Shown: positions 8,111-17,903 of the stretch, piece after piece
Layout of the letters: each line of letters opens with the position of its first letter
Position numbering within the stretch: position 1 is the first letter of the stretch
Source of the DNA: a virus
Direction: 5' to 3' (one strand)
DNA: 64,000 nt
Virus record (IMG/VR): IMGVR_UViG_3300025930_000007
Location: 1-64,000 of that record
Notes under the pieces: model-generated
What the model was told of the DNA's origin: nothing
What the model saw: only the letters and a program-made list of their open reading frames with translations
Database searches by the model: none
Translations under genes and position numbers: made by a program

Positions 8111-10156
8111 TTGGCTTCTCGTCTACCAGACGGCTCAATTCAGCTCTCCGACGGCCGCATCGTCTACGCCAACTCTCTCATCCTTGGCGCTGATCTCTGC
8201 GAGATCGTGCCTCTGTGCGTTCCGCCGCCGGCGTGGCCCTTCGTCTCGGGCGGCGGCGGCGGCGGCGCGGGCCCGCAAGGCCCTGCGGGACCTGCAGGAT
8301 CTGGCGGCGGCGGTGCCGGAACTCAAGGGCAACAGGGCTTCCAGGGGACGAATCCTGGACCTGCAGGTCCGCAGGGAAATAATGGGCCTCAGGGCTTTCA
8401 AGGCTTGGCAGGATCTGGAACCCAGGGCTTCCAGGGAAGCAGTGGGCTTCAGGGAAATCAGGGAAACCAAGGTCTCACTGGAAGTCAGGGAAACCAGGGG
8501 AACCAGGGGAATGCCGGCGCTCAGGGCAATCAGGGAAATCAAGGAACCGCGGGAACCCAGGGCTTCCAGGGATTCCAAGGCCCATCGAATGCTGGTGCCG
8601 ATATCTTCGCAGCCACTCGCGTGGTCAGTCTCATTCCTGGCGATGGAACGGATCTGACCATTGCCGCGGCGATCGCGGCGCTGCCGGCTGAAGGCGGCTA
8701 CATCTACGTCAAGCAGGGGACCTATCCACAGGCCGCGACGTTGACGATGCCGGACAAACCCGTCATCATCAGGGGCTCGGGCGATGGCACCGTCATCTCT
8801 CTCGGCGCGAACGCCATCCCGGCGTTCACGATTCCCACTGGCTTGAGCGTCCGGCGCGACTATGTGTTCGAAAACATGCTCGTCACTGGCACCTCGGTTG
8901 CCAATCAAAAGATCTGGAGCATCGAGGATGCCAATGGCTTCGGTGTGGTCAGGGCGAGCCATGTAAACTCCACGGAAATCCAGTTCCCCATCCACATCAC
9001 GGACGGCTTCGGAACCGAGATTACGACCGTCTGCCTGGACGACTGCCACTTCCGCTTGCTGGCCGATGGATCGAGCATCCTGGTCAATCAACCAGCGCTC
9101 ACGGCCGTGCCCACGAACGTGTGGATGCAGCGCGTCTGGTTCTATACCGAATACTCCGATGCGATCACTGGAGCGCTTACCAGCGATGCTGTCTTTGCCA
9201 CAAGCATCAACTTCCTGGGAGAAGATTGCGTTCTGGCCATCGGCACGAGCTCGATTGTCGGGTGCTTGAATCTTACGGACAGCCATATCTTCAACTTCGG
9301 CCCGGGCGCGAACCCGGTCATCTCAGTATTTGGCGATGACTTCGGCATCATCCCCGACTGCCTCGTAGGCTGCAGCGGTCAGTTCGTCAACTTCAGCTTG
9401 GAAGGAAACGGCTGCGCCGTGATTGGCGGCAGGTATCGCTCCTGCAGTTTCACGGATGGAGCGATCAGCTTCTTCACGGACATATTCTTCTTCACTGATC
9501 TTACGGTGGAGTCGGCCGTCATCATCGGCACCGGCAATACATTCATCAAAGGCTGCGAGTTCACGAACAAGGGCACAACCTTCGTCCTGGACGGGAACTT
9601 TGCATCCATCGTCGGTTGCGAGTTCTCTCTGATCAGCTATGTCGGGCTGACCTCCGTCATCCGGACTACGAATGGTACCGCGAAGATCGCCGACAACCGC
9701 TTCGTGGCGAACACGGTGCCGGCGATCCTGGAAGCTGGTGCCATCTCCACGAACAATATCGACAATAACCGGTGGGCTACCAATCCGACGCTTCTGAATG
9801 ATTCCGACGCGGTCGTGAACGGCTTCAAGCGGAAGAACATCACTGGCGGCGCGACCGTAGATGCCTTGACGGCGGTCTTTACGCACGTAAATGACAAAGG
9901 TTTGGCCGGGGCAGGAAGCCTCAAGAACACTGGCGCGAATGACCTGACGGTCAGACGGACCGTGACCGACGGTTACGGAACGACCGACTTCCAGGAAGAT
10001 GTGGTTCTGTCGGGCGCGTCGATTCAATGGCCCATGGACACCGCCATCGGGACGGCGTTCTCAGCGTATGTGTCCTTCACGATCTCCGTCAAGTCGACCA
10101 CGCCGGGGAGTCCGACGACCTATGATCTCAGGCACTCTTCGACGGGAGCATACTGA
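8111..10156 (+). CDS. Collagen-like/beta-helix fibre protein 3
   Basis: 681 residues from TTG 8111. The anchor and hinge (1-53) are almost identical to fibre 1. Collagen-like repeats run to about 160 and a beta-helix begins near 163 (DLTIAAAIAALPAEGG, YVKQGTYP, VIIRGSGDG). The last ~85 residues (from about 599, GSLKNTGANDLTV) are a tip domain found also in fibre 4, in the protein at 10380 and as a free-standing gene at 22054. Probable receptor-binding or polysaccharide-binding fibre. Confidence 0.85.
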   Translation: MASRLPDGSIQLSDGRIVYANSLILGADLCEIVPLCVPPPAWPFVSGGGGGGAGPQGPAGPAGSGGGGAGTQGQQGFQGTNPGPAGPQGNNGPQGFQGLAGSGTQGFQGSSGLQGNQGNQGLTGSQGNQGNQGNAGAQGNQGNQGTAGTQGFQGFQGPSNAGADIFAATRVVSLIPGDGTDLTIAAAIAALPAEGGYIYVKQGTYPQAATLTMPDKPVIIRGSGDGTVISLGANAIPAFTIPTGLSVRRDYVFENMLVTGTSVANQKIWSIEDANGFGVVRASHVNSTEIQFPIHITDGFGTEITTVCLDDCHFRLLADGSSILVNQPALTAVPTNVWMQRVWFYTEYSDAITGALTSDAVFATSINFLGEDCVLAIGTSSIVGCLNLTDSHIFNFGPGANPVISVFGDDFGIIPDCLVGCSGQFVNFSLEGNGCAVIGGRYRSCSFTDGAISFFTDIFFFTDLTVESAVIIGTGNTFIKGCEFTNKGTTFVLDGNFASIVGCEFSLISYVGLTSVIRTTNGTAKIADNRFVANTVPAILEAGAISTNNIDNNRWATNPTLLNDSDAVVNGFKRKNITGGATVDALTAVFTHVNDKGLAGAGSLKNTGANDLTVRRTVTDGYGTTDFQEDVVLSGASIQWPMDTAIGTAFSAYVSFTISVKSTTPGSPTTYDLRHSSTGAY

Positions 10157-10362
10157 TGCCTTATCCTCAGGATCCGTTCGCCCTGAAAATCACGTCGGGC
10201 TATAAGTGCCCGACTTGCCAGAATCGTCCACTCATCCGCGAAACAAAAGATCAGCAATCTTCTTTCCTGGGACAGGTTCGTTGCGAAAGCTGCGGATTTG
10301 TTTCCGACGCGGCGTCGATGAGAACGGCTCAGACGGCCGCGAGGGTAAAAGCTAAGTCATGA
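10156..10362 (+). CDS. Zinc-ribbon protein, 68 aa (copy 1)
   Basis: Overlaps the fibre 3 stop by one base (TGATG). Two Cys pairs, C-P-T-C near residue 18 and C-E-S-C about 25 residues later, make a zinc ribbon; the tail is basic. A paralogue with the same spacing (PYLGQVLCPSCG against SFLGQVRCESCG) follows fibre 4 at 14653, so each seems to travel with a fibre gene. Possibly a chaperone or assembly factor for the fibre (inference). Confidence 0.6.
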   Translation: MPYPQDPFALKITSGYKCPTCQNRPLIRETKDQQSSFLGQVRCESCGFVSDAASMRTAQTAARVKAKS

Positions 10363-10379
10363 GGAAGAGATAGCCTCGT

Positions 10380-12071
10380 ATGACGATACAATATAACGCT
10401 GTTCCGGACCGCGCGGCGACTATCGTGGTCCATCCCACGCCTGGTATCGGCGACGCGACGACCATTGCCGATGGCCTCAGGTTGCTTCCCGCAGGCGGCG
10501 GGGACATTTTCGTGCGCGAAGGGACGTATCCGATCTCTGCCACGATCACGTTGCCGGTGGGTAAGCCGGTCGCGATCCGCGGCGTGGGAAATGCTGCGAT
10601 CATCGATCTCGGTGCCAACGCGATCCCGGCCTTCACGATTCCTGACGGGGCGACCGTAAACACTCCCGTCATCTTCGATGGCTTCAAAGTCACCGGGAAT
10701 GAGACGGCTGGACAAAAATTGCTCGTTTACGGAGACAACAGCGGCCTGGTCGAAGTCTACATGGAGAACATCGTCACGACTGGAGTCGAGACGACGATCG
10801 ATTCCACGAGCAACGCCTCGGCATCCTCTACCCCGGGCCAGGATGATCCGCGCTTCCATCTCCTCCGGTGCCGGATCCGTCCCTGCGCCACCAACAACAG
10901 CGTCATCCTCCACAATACCGGCTTCGGCCTTCCGCGCGCCTGGCTGACCGAAGTCGAGTTCATCGGGGACTCCCTCTTCGCCATTCCTGCGCTCCGGACA
11001 GCCCCGCTCTTCGGCAGGTTGGCCGATGACAGTTGGTTCGGCGACTGCTACCTGGACAGTTGCGAGATGTCGATCGGGACGGACGAAAGCGACTTCGCGA
11101 CGTTCGAGTGCTTCAATAGCACTCTCTGGAACAATGACAACGTCAATCTGACCGTCACCTACTTCCTGTTCGGCAGCTTTGAGGGCTTGAACCCGGGCAC
11201 CGTCCGCGACTCGGCCTGCCGCGGCATCTACTTCGAGGCTGAAGAAGCCGGGTCGAACTTCTTTTCGAACTGGCTCCAGGACTGCCCCATCGGGATCTTC
11301 GGCGCTGGTGTCGTGGTCGGTGACAACCAGATCATCGAAGTGCGGAATCCATGGCCTGTCGCTCATCCCTTCGGCATCCAGATTCAGAATGAGCAGGCGG
11401 TAATCCGAAACAACCGGTTCCGGTTCCGGCAGACGACTCCCCAGCAGATCATTGATGTCGAGGTCTCCACAAGAATTCTCGGAAACGATTTCTCCGAGTG
11501 CTTCCCCCCTGTAAACGGGACGATCCTGCTCAATAGCGGCGAGAACATCATCACCGACAACTATTTCACATTCGCGCCGACCACGGGACCGAACGTCAAC
11601 GAGACAGGCGGCGGTGGTGCGAGCTATTACGACAACAACAACCGCCTCTTCACGAACAAGACGGGCGGCGGCCCCATCGTGGATCCGATCCTCCCTCATG
11701 GAAACGGGTCGACTATTCAGGGGACCACTGGCGTAGCTGGGAACAGTTCCGTGGGCGGGACGGCCACAAACAGCATCATCGTCTGGTATAGGAATCCCTA
11801 TGGCCTGGCGATGGTGAAGGGATATATCCAGAACACGGGCGCGAACAATATTACCGTCCAGGAGACCTTCCGCCTCGATACCTTAGGCACATTCACGAAG
11901 TCTACGGTAGTAGCCCCGGGTGCTAAGCTGACGCTCGACCCGTATGACTTCGCGGGAACAGCTATCCCGGCGGGTTCATTCCAGTGCTACGACTACCGAG
12001 CGGACGTTTCAGGTACTACGATTTCCTGGTATACGTTCTTCCCGATGCCTGGCGGCGTGCTCGGAACCTAA
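10380..12071 (+). CDS. Beta-helix spike without collagen stalk
   Basis: 563 residues. Starts directly in a pectate-lyase-type beta-helix (ATTIADGLRLLPAGGGDI, FVREGTYP, VAIRGVGN) and lacks the anchor and collagen region of its neighbours. From about residue 480 it carries the shared tip domain (GYIQNTGANNITVQET). It could co-assemble with a stalk-bearing fibre through the tip or N-terminus. No catalytic residues could be assigned. Confidence 0.75.
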   Translation: MTIQYNAVPDRAATIVVHPTPGIGDATTIADGLRLLPAGGGDIFVREGTYPISATITLPVGKPVAIRGVGNAAIIDLGANAIPAFTIPDGATVNTPVIFDGFKVTGNETAGQKLLVYGDNSGLVEVYMENIVTTGVETTIDSTSNASASSTPGQDDPRFHLLRCRIRPCATNNSVILHNTGFGLPRAWLTEVEFIGDSLFAIPALRTAPLFGRLADDSWFGDCYLDSCEMSIGTDESDFATFECFNSTLWNNDNVNLTVTYFLFGSFEGLNPGTVRDSACRGIYFEAEEAGSNFFSNWLQDCPIGIFGAGVVVGDNQIIEVRNPWPVAHPFGIQIQNEQAVIRNNRFRFRQTTPQQIIDVEVSTRILGNDFSECFPPVNGTILLNSGENIITDNYFTFAPTTGPNVNETGGGGASYYDNNNRLFTNKTGGGPIVDPILPHGNGSTIQGTTGVAGNSSVGGTATNSIIVWYRNPYGLAMVKGYIQNTGANNITVQETFRLDTLGTFTKSTVVAPGAKLTLDPYDFAGTAIPAGSFQCYDYRADVSGTTISWYTFFPMPGGVLGT

Positions 12072-12080
12072 GGGGGAGCC

Positions 12081-12302
12081 ATGCTAGTTGCCTACTGTGC
12101 CGAGTGCCTTCCACAGAAAGTGGTCCTTGGATATAACGACCGAATCTGTGAGCTCCGGACTCCGCACAACGCACACCCACAGACCAAGAAGAACGGCTAC
12201 TTCCCGATCTCCTACAATGGATGGAAGCAGGTCTTCGTCGAAGGGGACGAAACTCAAACCAAGGCCAATATCGTCGCACAGTTTGGCGGAGAGTTCGTCT
12301 AA
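12081..12302 (+). CDS. Unknown 73-aa protein
   Basis: Follows AAGGGGGAGCC at ATG 12081 and ends directly before the ATG of fibre 4. Contains C-A-E-C near residue 6 and an Asn/Tyr-rich stretch (NGYFPISYNGW). Small, soluble, unrecognised; the position between two fibre genes suggests an accessory role. Confidence 0.5.
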   Translation: MLVAYCAECLPQKVVLGYNDRICELRTPHNAHPQTKKNGYFPISYNGWKQVFVEGDETQTKANIVAQFGGEFV

Positions 12303-14645
12303 ATGGCTATTCGGCTTCCAGACGGCTCGATCCAGATGGCGGACGGGCGTATTCTCTACGCCAACTCCGTCATCCTCGCAGCCGATCTGATCGAGATCCT
12401 TCCGCTCCTCACGCCTCCGCCGGCGTGGCCTTTCGTCTCGGGCGGCGGCGGCGGCGGCGCGGGCCCGCAAGGCCCCGCGGGACCTGCAGGATCGGGCGGC
12501 GGCGGCGCCGGCACGCAAGGCCAGCAGGGTTTCCAGGGAACGAATCCCGGACCTGTAGGACCGCAGGGCAATAACGGACCTCAGGGCTTCCAGGGCCTGG
12601 CGGGATCCGGAGCTCAGGGCTTCCAGGGAAGCAATGGGCCTCAGGGAAATCAGGGGACTGCCGGAACTCAGGGCTTCCAGGGTCTTACGGGGGCTGGAGT
12701 TCAAGGAAACCAGGGAAATCAGGGCATTGCCGGAGCTGGAACTCAAGGGTTTCAGGGTAATCAGGGCCTGACCGGTGCAGGAGTTCAGGGAAACCAAGGC
12801 AATCAAGGATTGCAAGGGTTCCAAGGTCTAACAGGTGCAGGGACTCAAGGTCCCCAAGGGCCTCAGGGTCTACAGGGGAGTCAAGGTTTCCAAGGCATCA
12901 CAGGAGCTGGAGTCCAGGGCGCGCAGGGACTCCAAGGCCCATCCAGTGCGGGCGCTGACATCTTCGCCGCGACACGCGTCGTCAGCCTGATCGCTGGCGA
13001 CGGCACCGATCTGACGGTAGCCGCCGCGATTGCTGCACTTCCGGCCGAGGGCGGCCGGATCTACGTGAAACAGGGGACGTACACGCTCGCCGCGACGAAC
13101 TCGCTGCCGGACAAGCCGGTCGACATCATCGGCTCCGGCGACGGCACGATCTTCGACCTGACCACGAGCGCCATCGCCGCCTTCACGATCCCGGACATTC
13201 TCACGGAGCGTCGATCCTACACCTTCCAGAACTTCAAGGTGATCGGGAACTCGACAGCCAGCCAGAACGTCGTCGAAATCGCGGATTCCCAATTCTTCGC
13301 GGTCACGAGCATCAAGCGCGTGAACACCGAGGGCATCAAATTCCCCGTCGAGATCACGGGCGGCGGCTTCTCCGCGACCGAGGCCACCCAGATCGAAATC
13401 GAAGACTCCTGGTTCGTCCCCGTTGCGGCTGGTGACGGCGCCCTCGCCAATAACAGCGGGTTCACGAGCTCAGTAGCGGTCACGTGCCGGAACGTGAACT
13501 TCTACGATCCGAACGATAATACGATCGGCGGCACGATCAACAACGACAACTTCTCGAGCCTGGACATCGTCTTCTACGACTGCAACATCTCCTACACCGG
13601 GGAAGACGGCCTCAATACGATCCGGGCTGAGAACAGCAGGATCTTCAACTATCTCGGTCAGGGCGTCGCCACGAACCCGAACTCGATCTTTCTGGGCGGC
13701 CTTGGCGTAGACGACAATAACATCCACCCCTCGTGCTCCTTCGTGAACTGCAACGTCGTGGGAATGTCCTGGATCTTCGGCGAGCAGGTCACCGCCACCG
13801 GTGGCTGGTGGGATTCGAACGTCGTCCAGGCAGAAGTTGTAAACGGGAAATGTACTTTTGATGGGGTTGTCTTCCGCTGCGCCGCGGACGTTCCGCAGTT
13901 CCCGCACTTCGGGACGGACCCCACCGCATATATTCGGGACGGCGGCGAGCTCAATATCATCGGGTGCCGCTTTACGAACCCTGGCGGCCTCGTGAACCGC
14001 TACATCGAAGCTGCGGACTCGATGTACATCGCCTTCTGTGCCTTCGCCAACCAGGCGGCCGGGGCGAATAATTGCGGCATCCATGTAACGGGCCCGAACA
14101 ACATCATCGTCGGCTGCGACTTCGATGCTCTTTGGGCGGCTCCTCCGATCAAGGAGGAAGGTGCCAATGCCGTCGCGAACAACTATACCGACTGCATTGG
14201 CTTGAACGGCAACGGCGGCACGGAGTCGGTCTACGTGACGCCATCGAATATCAGCCCCTCGACCTTCAACGGTTCGGCGCTCTTCCACGCGACAGGGTCG
14301 ACCACCGACGCCCTTGTTGTGATCAAAATGACCCTCTCCGGCCTGGGCACGTCGGACTCCGGCACGAGGATCAACCCGGCTGGCCTGACCGGGCAAGGCA
14401 CGATCAAGAACACGGGTGCCCAGTCCATGGACGTGAAGGAAACGGTTACGGATGCCTTCGGGGTTACCGATAGCGTGACTACGACAGTCACTGCAGGAAA
14501 CGACCTCCTCCTTACGATGGCCGTGAATATAAACACGGCGCGGCCACCCTATGTGTCCTATAAGATCGAGGTAAAGAGCACTGCGGCTGGCGTTCCTACG
14601 ACCTACAGCTACCAGCACACCATGAACTCCGAGGTGACTTGGTGA
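12303..14645 (+). CDS. Collagen-like/beta-helix fibre protein 4
   Basis: 780 residues, the longest of the anchor-bearing set. Anchor 1-45 (MAIRLPDGSIQMADGRI), hinge, then about 160 residues of collagen-like repeats with many GNQG and GFQG units. The beta-helix starts near 217 (DLTVAAAIAALPAEGG, YVKQGTYT). The tip domain begins near 695 (GTIKNTGAQSMDVKET) and ends in the same KSTAAGVPTTY pattern as fibre 3. Confidence 0.85.
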   Translation: MAIRLPDGSIQMADGRILYANSVILAADLIEILPLLTPPPAWPFVSGGGGGGAGPQGPAGPAGSGGGGAGTQGQQGFQGTNPGPVGPQGNNGPQGFQGLAGSGAQGFQGSNGPQGNQGTAGTQGFQGLTGAGVQGNQGNQGIAGAGTQGFQGNQGLTGAGVQGNQGNQGLQGFQGLTGAGTQGPQGPQGLQGSQGFQGITGAGVQGAQGLQGPSSAGADIFAATRVVSLIAGDGTDLTVAAAIAALPAEGGRIYVKQGTYTLAATNSLPDKPVDIIGSGDGTIFDLTTSAIAAFTIPDILTERRSYTFQNFKVIGNSTASQNVVEIADSQFFAVTSIKRVNTEGIKFPVEITGGGFSATEATQIEIEDSWFVPVAAGDGALANNSGFTSSVAVTCRNVNFYDPNDNTIGGTINNDNFSSLDIVFYDCNISYTGEDGLNTIRAENSRIFNYLGQGVATNPNSIFLGGLGVDDNNIHPSCSFVNCNVVGMSWIFGEQVTATGGWWDSNVVQAEVVNGKCTFDGVVFRCAADVPQFPHFGTDPTAYIRDGGELNIIGCRFTNPGGLVNRYIEAADSMYIAFCAFANQAAGANNCGIHVTGPNNIIVGCDFDALWAAPPIKEEGANAVANNYTDCIGLNGNGGTESVYVTPSNISPSTFNGSALFHATGSTTDALVVIKMTLSGLGTSDSGTRINPAGLTGQGTIKNTGAQSMDVKETVTDAFGVTDSVTTTVTAGNDLLLTMAVNINTARPPYVSYKIEVKSTAAGVPTTYSYQHTMNSEVTW

Positions 14646-14652
14646 GGATTAA

Positions 14653-14859
14653 ATGAAGCCGTTGCCGCCTGAAGCGCTCTCCGTTAGGGGCCGACTGCTC
14701 AATCGCATGGCCGACTGCCCTGGATGTCAGGTCCACGGGTTGATCTGGACAACGAAGGACGCCAATAGCCCCTACTTGGGCCAGGTCCTATGTCCCTCCT
14801 GCGGCTGGACCAAGACGAAGGAAGAGTTCATGGTCATCTGGAAGGATGCGAATAGCTAA
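14653..14859 (+). CDS. Zinc-ribbon protein, 68 aa (copy 2)
   Basis: Seven bases after fibre 4. C-P-G-C near residue 22 and C-P-S-C-G about 25 residues later match the Cys spacing of the gene at 10156, with the shared core YLGQVLCPSCG. Same length and same position behind a fibre gene, so this is a duplicated fibre-zinc-ribbon pair. Function not known. Confidence 0.6.
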   Translation: MKPLPPEALSVRGRLLNRMADCPGCQVHGLIWTTKDANSPYLGQVLCPSCGWTKTKEEFMVIWKDANS

Positions 14860-14862
14860 CCA

Positions 14863-15681
14863 ATGACCGCAACGGCGAGAGCTAATCCTGGAACTACCGC
14901 CCAATTCGTCCAGAACCCCACCGGGTTTGTGGATGGGATCCTATCGGGCGAAATTCTCGCCCAGGCGGTCCCGGCGATGAGCGTTCGGACCGTGAGCTTG
15001 GTCGTCATGCGGAACGGTCTCCAGGAGTCCATTCCCGATCAGACCCTGACGATTACTGCGGCGCCTGCTGCAGGCTTGGTCCGTTGCGATATGGTTCAGT
15101 GGAATGGGACCACGATCAACGTCAAGAATGGCACCGCGGCGGCGATCTCTTCGGCAGACGCACCTACGCCGGACTCTGGCTTCATCCCCCTCGCTCTTAC
15201 GATGGTGTTCAACGGCGACACCACCGTCAGGGATATGGGCAAGCTCGACAGCACATCGTCGAGCAAGGGTCGTATTTATGCCTATTATTTCGCGCGCCGC
15301 GGTATCTTCGCCTCTTCCCAGGCAGCGCAGGACACGACGACGAGCGGCGACGACGTGGAAGTCGCGCTGCCGCTCTACCATCCCAGAAGCAGCGTGATTC
15401 ATATCAAGGGAGCAGGCTCCGCGACTCAAAACTCGAACTTGTCCGGTCTTCAGGTGATCTTGAGACTGGACGGCACACTCATCACGCGATCCCAGGCCAA
15501 GAATCAGTGGAACAGCAATACCGGTTCCATCGGCGACACGGGCAACCAGGATACCGTTGAGACCGAGATGCCGCGCGCCGGCGTGGCCTCCGGAACTCAT
15601 CGCTGGGTGGTCAACTGGACCTTCCGCGCCGCCGGACAAACGCTGACCTATCGGCTTCTGCAGTTGCAGGAAGTCCTGTAA
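14863..15681 (+). CDS. Beta-rich appendage protein, tandem copy 1
   Basis: 272 residues, three bases after the preceding stop. The first ~28 residues (MTATARANPGTTAQF, then VQNPTGFVDGILSG) are identical to the next gene. Then come matching elements: a VMRNG-QE segment, an MVQWNGTTI strand, an IYAYYFARRGIF helix and a LQVI/LDGT strand. Ends YRLLQLQEVL. A probable virion protein duplicated in tandem with diverging exposed regions. Confidence 0.6.
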   Translation: MTATARANPGTTAQFVQNPTGFVDGILSGEILAQAVPAMSVRTVSLVVMRNGLQESIPDQTLTITAAPAAGLVRCDMVQWNGTTINVKNGTAAAISSADAPTPDSGFIPLALTMVFNGDTTVRDMGKLDSTSSSKGRIYAYYFARRGIFASSQAAQDTTTSGDDVEVALPLYHPRSSVIHIKGAGSATQNSNLSGLQVILRLDGTLITRSQAKNQWNSNTGSIGDTGNQDTVETEMPRAGVASGTHRWVVNWTFRAAGQTLTYRLLQLQEVL

Positions 15682-15690
15682 GGCGAAACT

Positions 15691-16518
15691 ATGACCGCGA
15701 CAGCGAGAGCTAACCCTGGAACCACCGCCCAATTCGTCCAGAACCCCACCGGGTTTGTGGATGGGATTCTCAGCGGTGTGATCCAGGCTGGTGCTGGCGC
15801 GATGCAGGTCAATTCCTCGAGCCTGATCGTCATGAGGAACGGCATTCAGGAAACCGTTCCTGACACGACGCTCAACGTCACGGCCGCCGACGCTACGAAC
15901 CCTCGCGTGGACATGGTCCAATGGAACGGCACCACGCTTTCCATGAAGAACGGGACAGCGGCGGCGATCGCCACCATGAATGCCCCGACGCCCGATGTAG
16001 GCAACATTCCGCTGGCGCTGATCTTCATCTACGCGAACGGGACGACGATCAAGAACCTCGGTCAGCAGGATGCGACCGGACAGTTTAATGCCATCTTCGC
16101 GTATTATTATGCGCGCCGCGGCCTCTATGCATGCCTCCTTTCGAGGCAGTCGTCGTCGGGACCCTTCGGTGGTACTGCCGACCCGATCGTGGCTCTGCCG
16201 GTGTACAACGCTCGTTCCGGCATCTATCGATTCGAGTACACCGGAAACCTCACGGTAGCAGATGGAAGCACCGTGTGCAGGCTCCAGGTCATTGTAGCCT
16301 TGGATGGGACTCAGTTTACTGGAGCCGGCGGCCCGAACACGACGGTATCTCAGGTCGACACAGCGGCCAGCACCAGCAGTGGTTCGTGCAATGCTCATGT
16401 GAACTACTCTCGAGGGATCATCAGTTCTGGTGTTCACCGCTGGAATCCCTTCATCACGGGGGGAGGCAATACACAGAGTCTGGGCTACCGCCAGGCGGAG
16501 CTCCAGGAGATCCTCTAA
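15691..16518 (+). CDS. Beta-rich appendage protein, tandem copy 2
   Basis: 275 residues, nine bases downstream of its paralogue and abutting the ATG of fibre 5. N-terminus identical to copy 1; the FAYYYARRGLY block, WNGTTLSMKNGT strand and the C-terminal YRQAELQEIL are conserved, while loops around residues 145-190 differ. Such pairs often encode alternative surface variants. No enzyme motif seen. Confidence 0.6.
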   Translation: MTATARANPGTTAQFVQNPTGFVDGILSGVIQAGAGAMQVNSSSLIVMRNGIQETVPDTTLNVTAADATNPRVDMVQWNGTTLSMKNGTAAAIATMNAPTPDVGNIPLALIFIYANGTTIKNLGQQDATGQFNAIFAYYYARRGLYACLLSRQSSSGPFGGTADPIVALPVYNARSGIYRFEYTGNLTVADGSTVCRLQVIVALDGTQFTGAGGPNTTVSQVDTAASTSSGSCNAHVNYSRGIISSGVHRWNPFITGGGNTQSLGYRQAELQEIL

Positions 16519-17709
16519 ATGGCTACGCGGCTTTCAGACGGCTCGATCCAGATGGCGGATGGGCGTATCCTGTACGCCAACTCCGTCATCCTCGCAGCCG
16601 ATCTGATCGAGATCCTTCCGCTCCTCATTCCGCCTCCGGCATGGCCTTTCATTTCCGGTGGCGGCGGAGGCGGCGCTGGAACTCCTGGAGCGCGCGGTGC
16701 AGACGGAGCTCCTGGAGCGAATGGCCCTCAAGGCTTCCAGGGACAGAATGGTGCCTTCGGCGGCCCCCAAGGCTCGCAGGGCTTCCAAGGCATGGATGGG
16801 GGTGAGGGGTTCCAAGGCAATCAGGGCTTCCAGGGAACGGGTGCTCAGGGTCCTCAGGGAACGAATCCTGGCGCTCAGGGGCCGCAAGGAAACTTTGGAG
16901 CCCAAGGCTTTCAGGGCTTTCAGGGCATCGATGGGACTCAAGGTACCCAGGGCATTCAAGGGCTGCAGGGAACCAATCCTGGCGTTCAAGGCCCGCAGGG
17001 CAACGACGGGATGCAGGGGATCAACGGTACGCAGGGCCTTCAGGGTTTCCAAGGCAATGAAGGCCTTCAGGGCCTGCAGGGAACGAACCCGGGCGTCCAA
17101 GGGCCTCAGGGCAACCAAGGCTTCCAAGGGATGAACGGAGTCGACGGACCGCAGGGTTTCCAGGGCATTCAGGGCCTGCAGGGAACGAATCCCGGCGTTC
17201 AAGGGCCTCAGGGCAACCAAGGGTTTCAGGGAACGGGAGCGCAAGGCCTGCAGGGTTTCCAAGGCTCCGGCGGCCTTCTCGGGTTTCAAGCACAGGATGC
17301 CGGCACTCTAAGTATCAGCGCGGCTAGTGGAGTCACGGATCTGCCGTCATCCACGCTCAGCTTCACCTTGGCCGCCACCACGCGCGTCGAGTTTTTTGCG
17401 ACCATTTTCAGCAATCAGATGTCACAAGGCCAGCCGGACTCCGGATTCTCCGGCCGTACGCTCCTGCGCGACGTCGGGAACGCGATCACCTACGATCTGG
17501 TTCAGCATGTGAATGCTGGCGCTACCGGTGGAGCTGGCTCATGGACCGGGACAATCGATGCGGGCGTTAGCGGTCGCCGTCTTTTGACGCTTGCTGCCGG
17601 GTCATACACCTTCAAGCTCCAAGCCGTCTGCGACAGCGGTACGGGACTGGACACATTGAATTACACATATCCGCTCGTCTTTACGGTCAAGGACTACGGG
17701 CCGCCGTAA
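16519..17709 (+). CDS. Collagen-like fibre protein 5 (short tip)
   Basis: 396 residues; anchor (MATRLSDGSIQMADGRI) and hinge as in the other fibres, then about 200 residues of collagen-like repeats. The segment G-TNPGVQGPQGN recurs four to five times, making longer internal repeats. The C-terminal ~140 residues are a beta-domain (LPSSTLSFTLAATTRVEFF) unlike the tips of fibres 3 and 4. Last of the run of linked fibre genes starting at 8111. Confidence 0.85.
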   Translation: MATRLSDGSIQMADGRILYANSVILAADLIEILPLLIPPPAWPFISGGGGGGAGTPGARGADGAPGANGPQGFQGQNGAFGGPQGSQGFQGMDGGEGFQGNQGFQGTGAQGPQGTNPGAQGPQGNFGAQGFQGFQGIDGTQGTQGIQGLQGTNPGVQGPQGNDGMQGINGTQGLQGFQGNEGLQGLQGTNPGVQGPQGNQGFQGMNGVDGPQGFQGIQGLQGTNPGVQGPQGNQGFQGTGAQGLQGFQGSGGLLGFQAQDAGTLSISAASGVTDLPSSTLSFTLAATTRVEFFATIFSNQMSQGQPDSGFSGRTLLRDVGNAITYDLVQHVNAGATGGAGSWTGTIDAGVSGRRLLTLAAGSYTFKLQAVCDSGTGLDTLNYTYPLVFTVKDYGPP

Positions 17710-17782
17710 TTGAAGGCTAAGAGGCCGTTCGGGATGAAAATTGACGATCCTTCCGTTCCCTCGTTCAAAGTATAAGTCCAGC

Positions 17783-17903
17783 TTGCTTCCTCGGCTCCTT
17801 AAGCGTAAACTTCTAGTACGTCCCGGGCCTCCCCCGGCCTTGGGCTGAGCATTCCAGAGCGTCTTTTCCGCCCAATCTTGGATTATGTCATGAGGCGGAA
17901 TTG
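17783..17903 (+). promoter_or_regulatory. Promoter and C-loop leader 4
   Basis: TTGCTT (17783-17788), 17 bases, TAAACT (17806-17811). Hairpin 17822-17844 (GGGCC with GGCCT, extended by CCC/GGG) has the loop TCCCCC. TCCGCCC is at 17867-17873, and TTCCGCC (17866-17872) pairs perfectly over 7 bp with GGCGGAA (17894-17900), the only ribosome site before ATG 17904. Confidence 0.75.
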
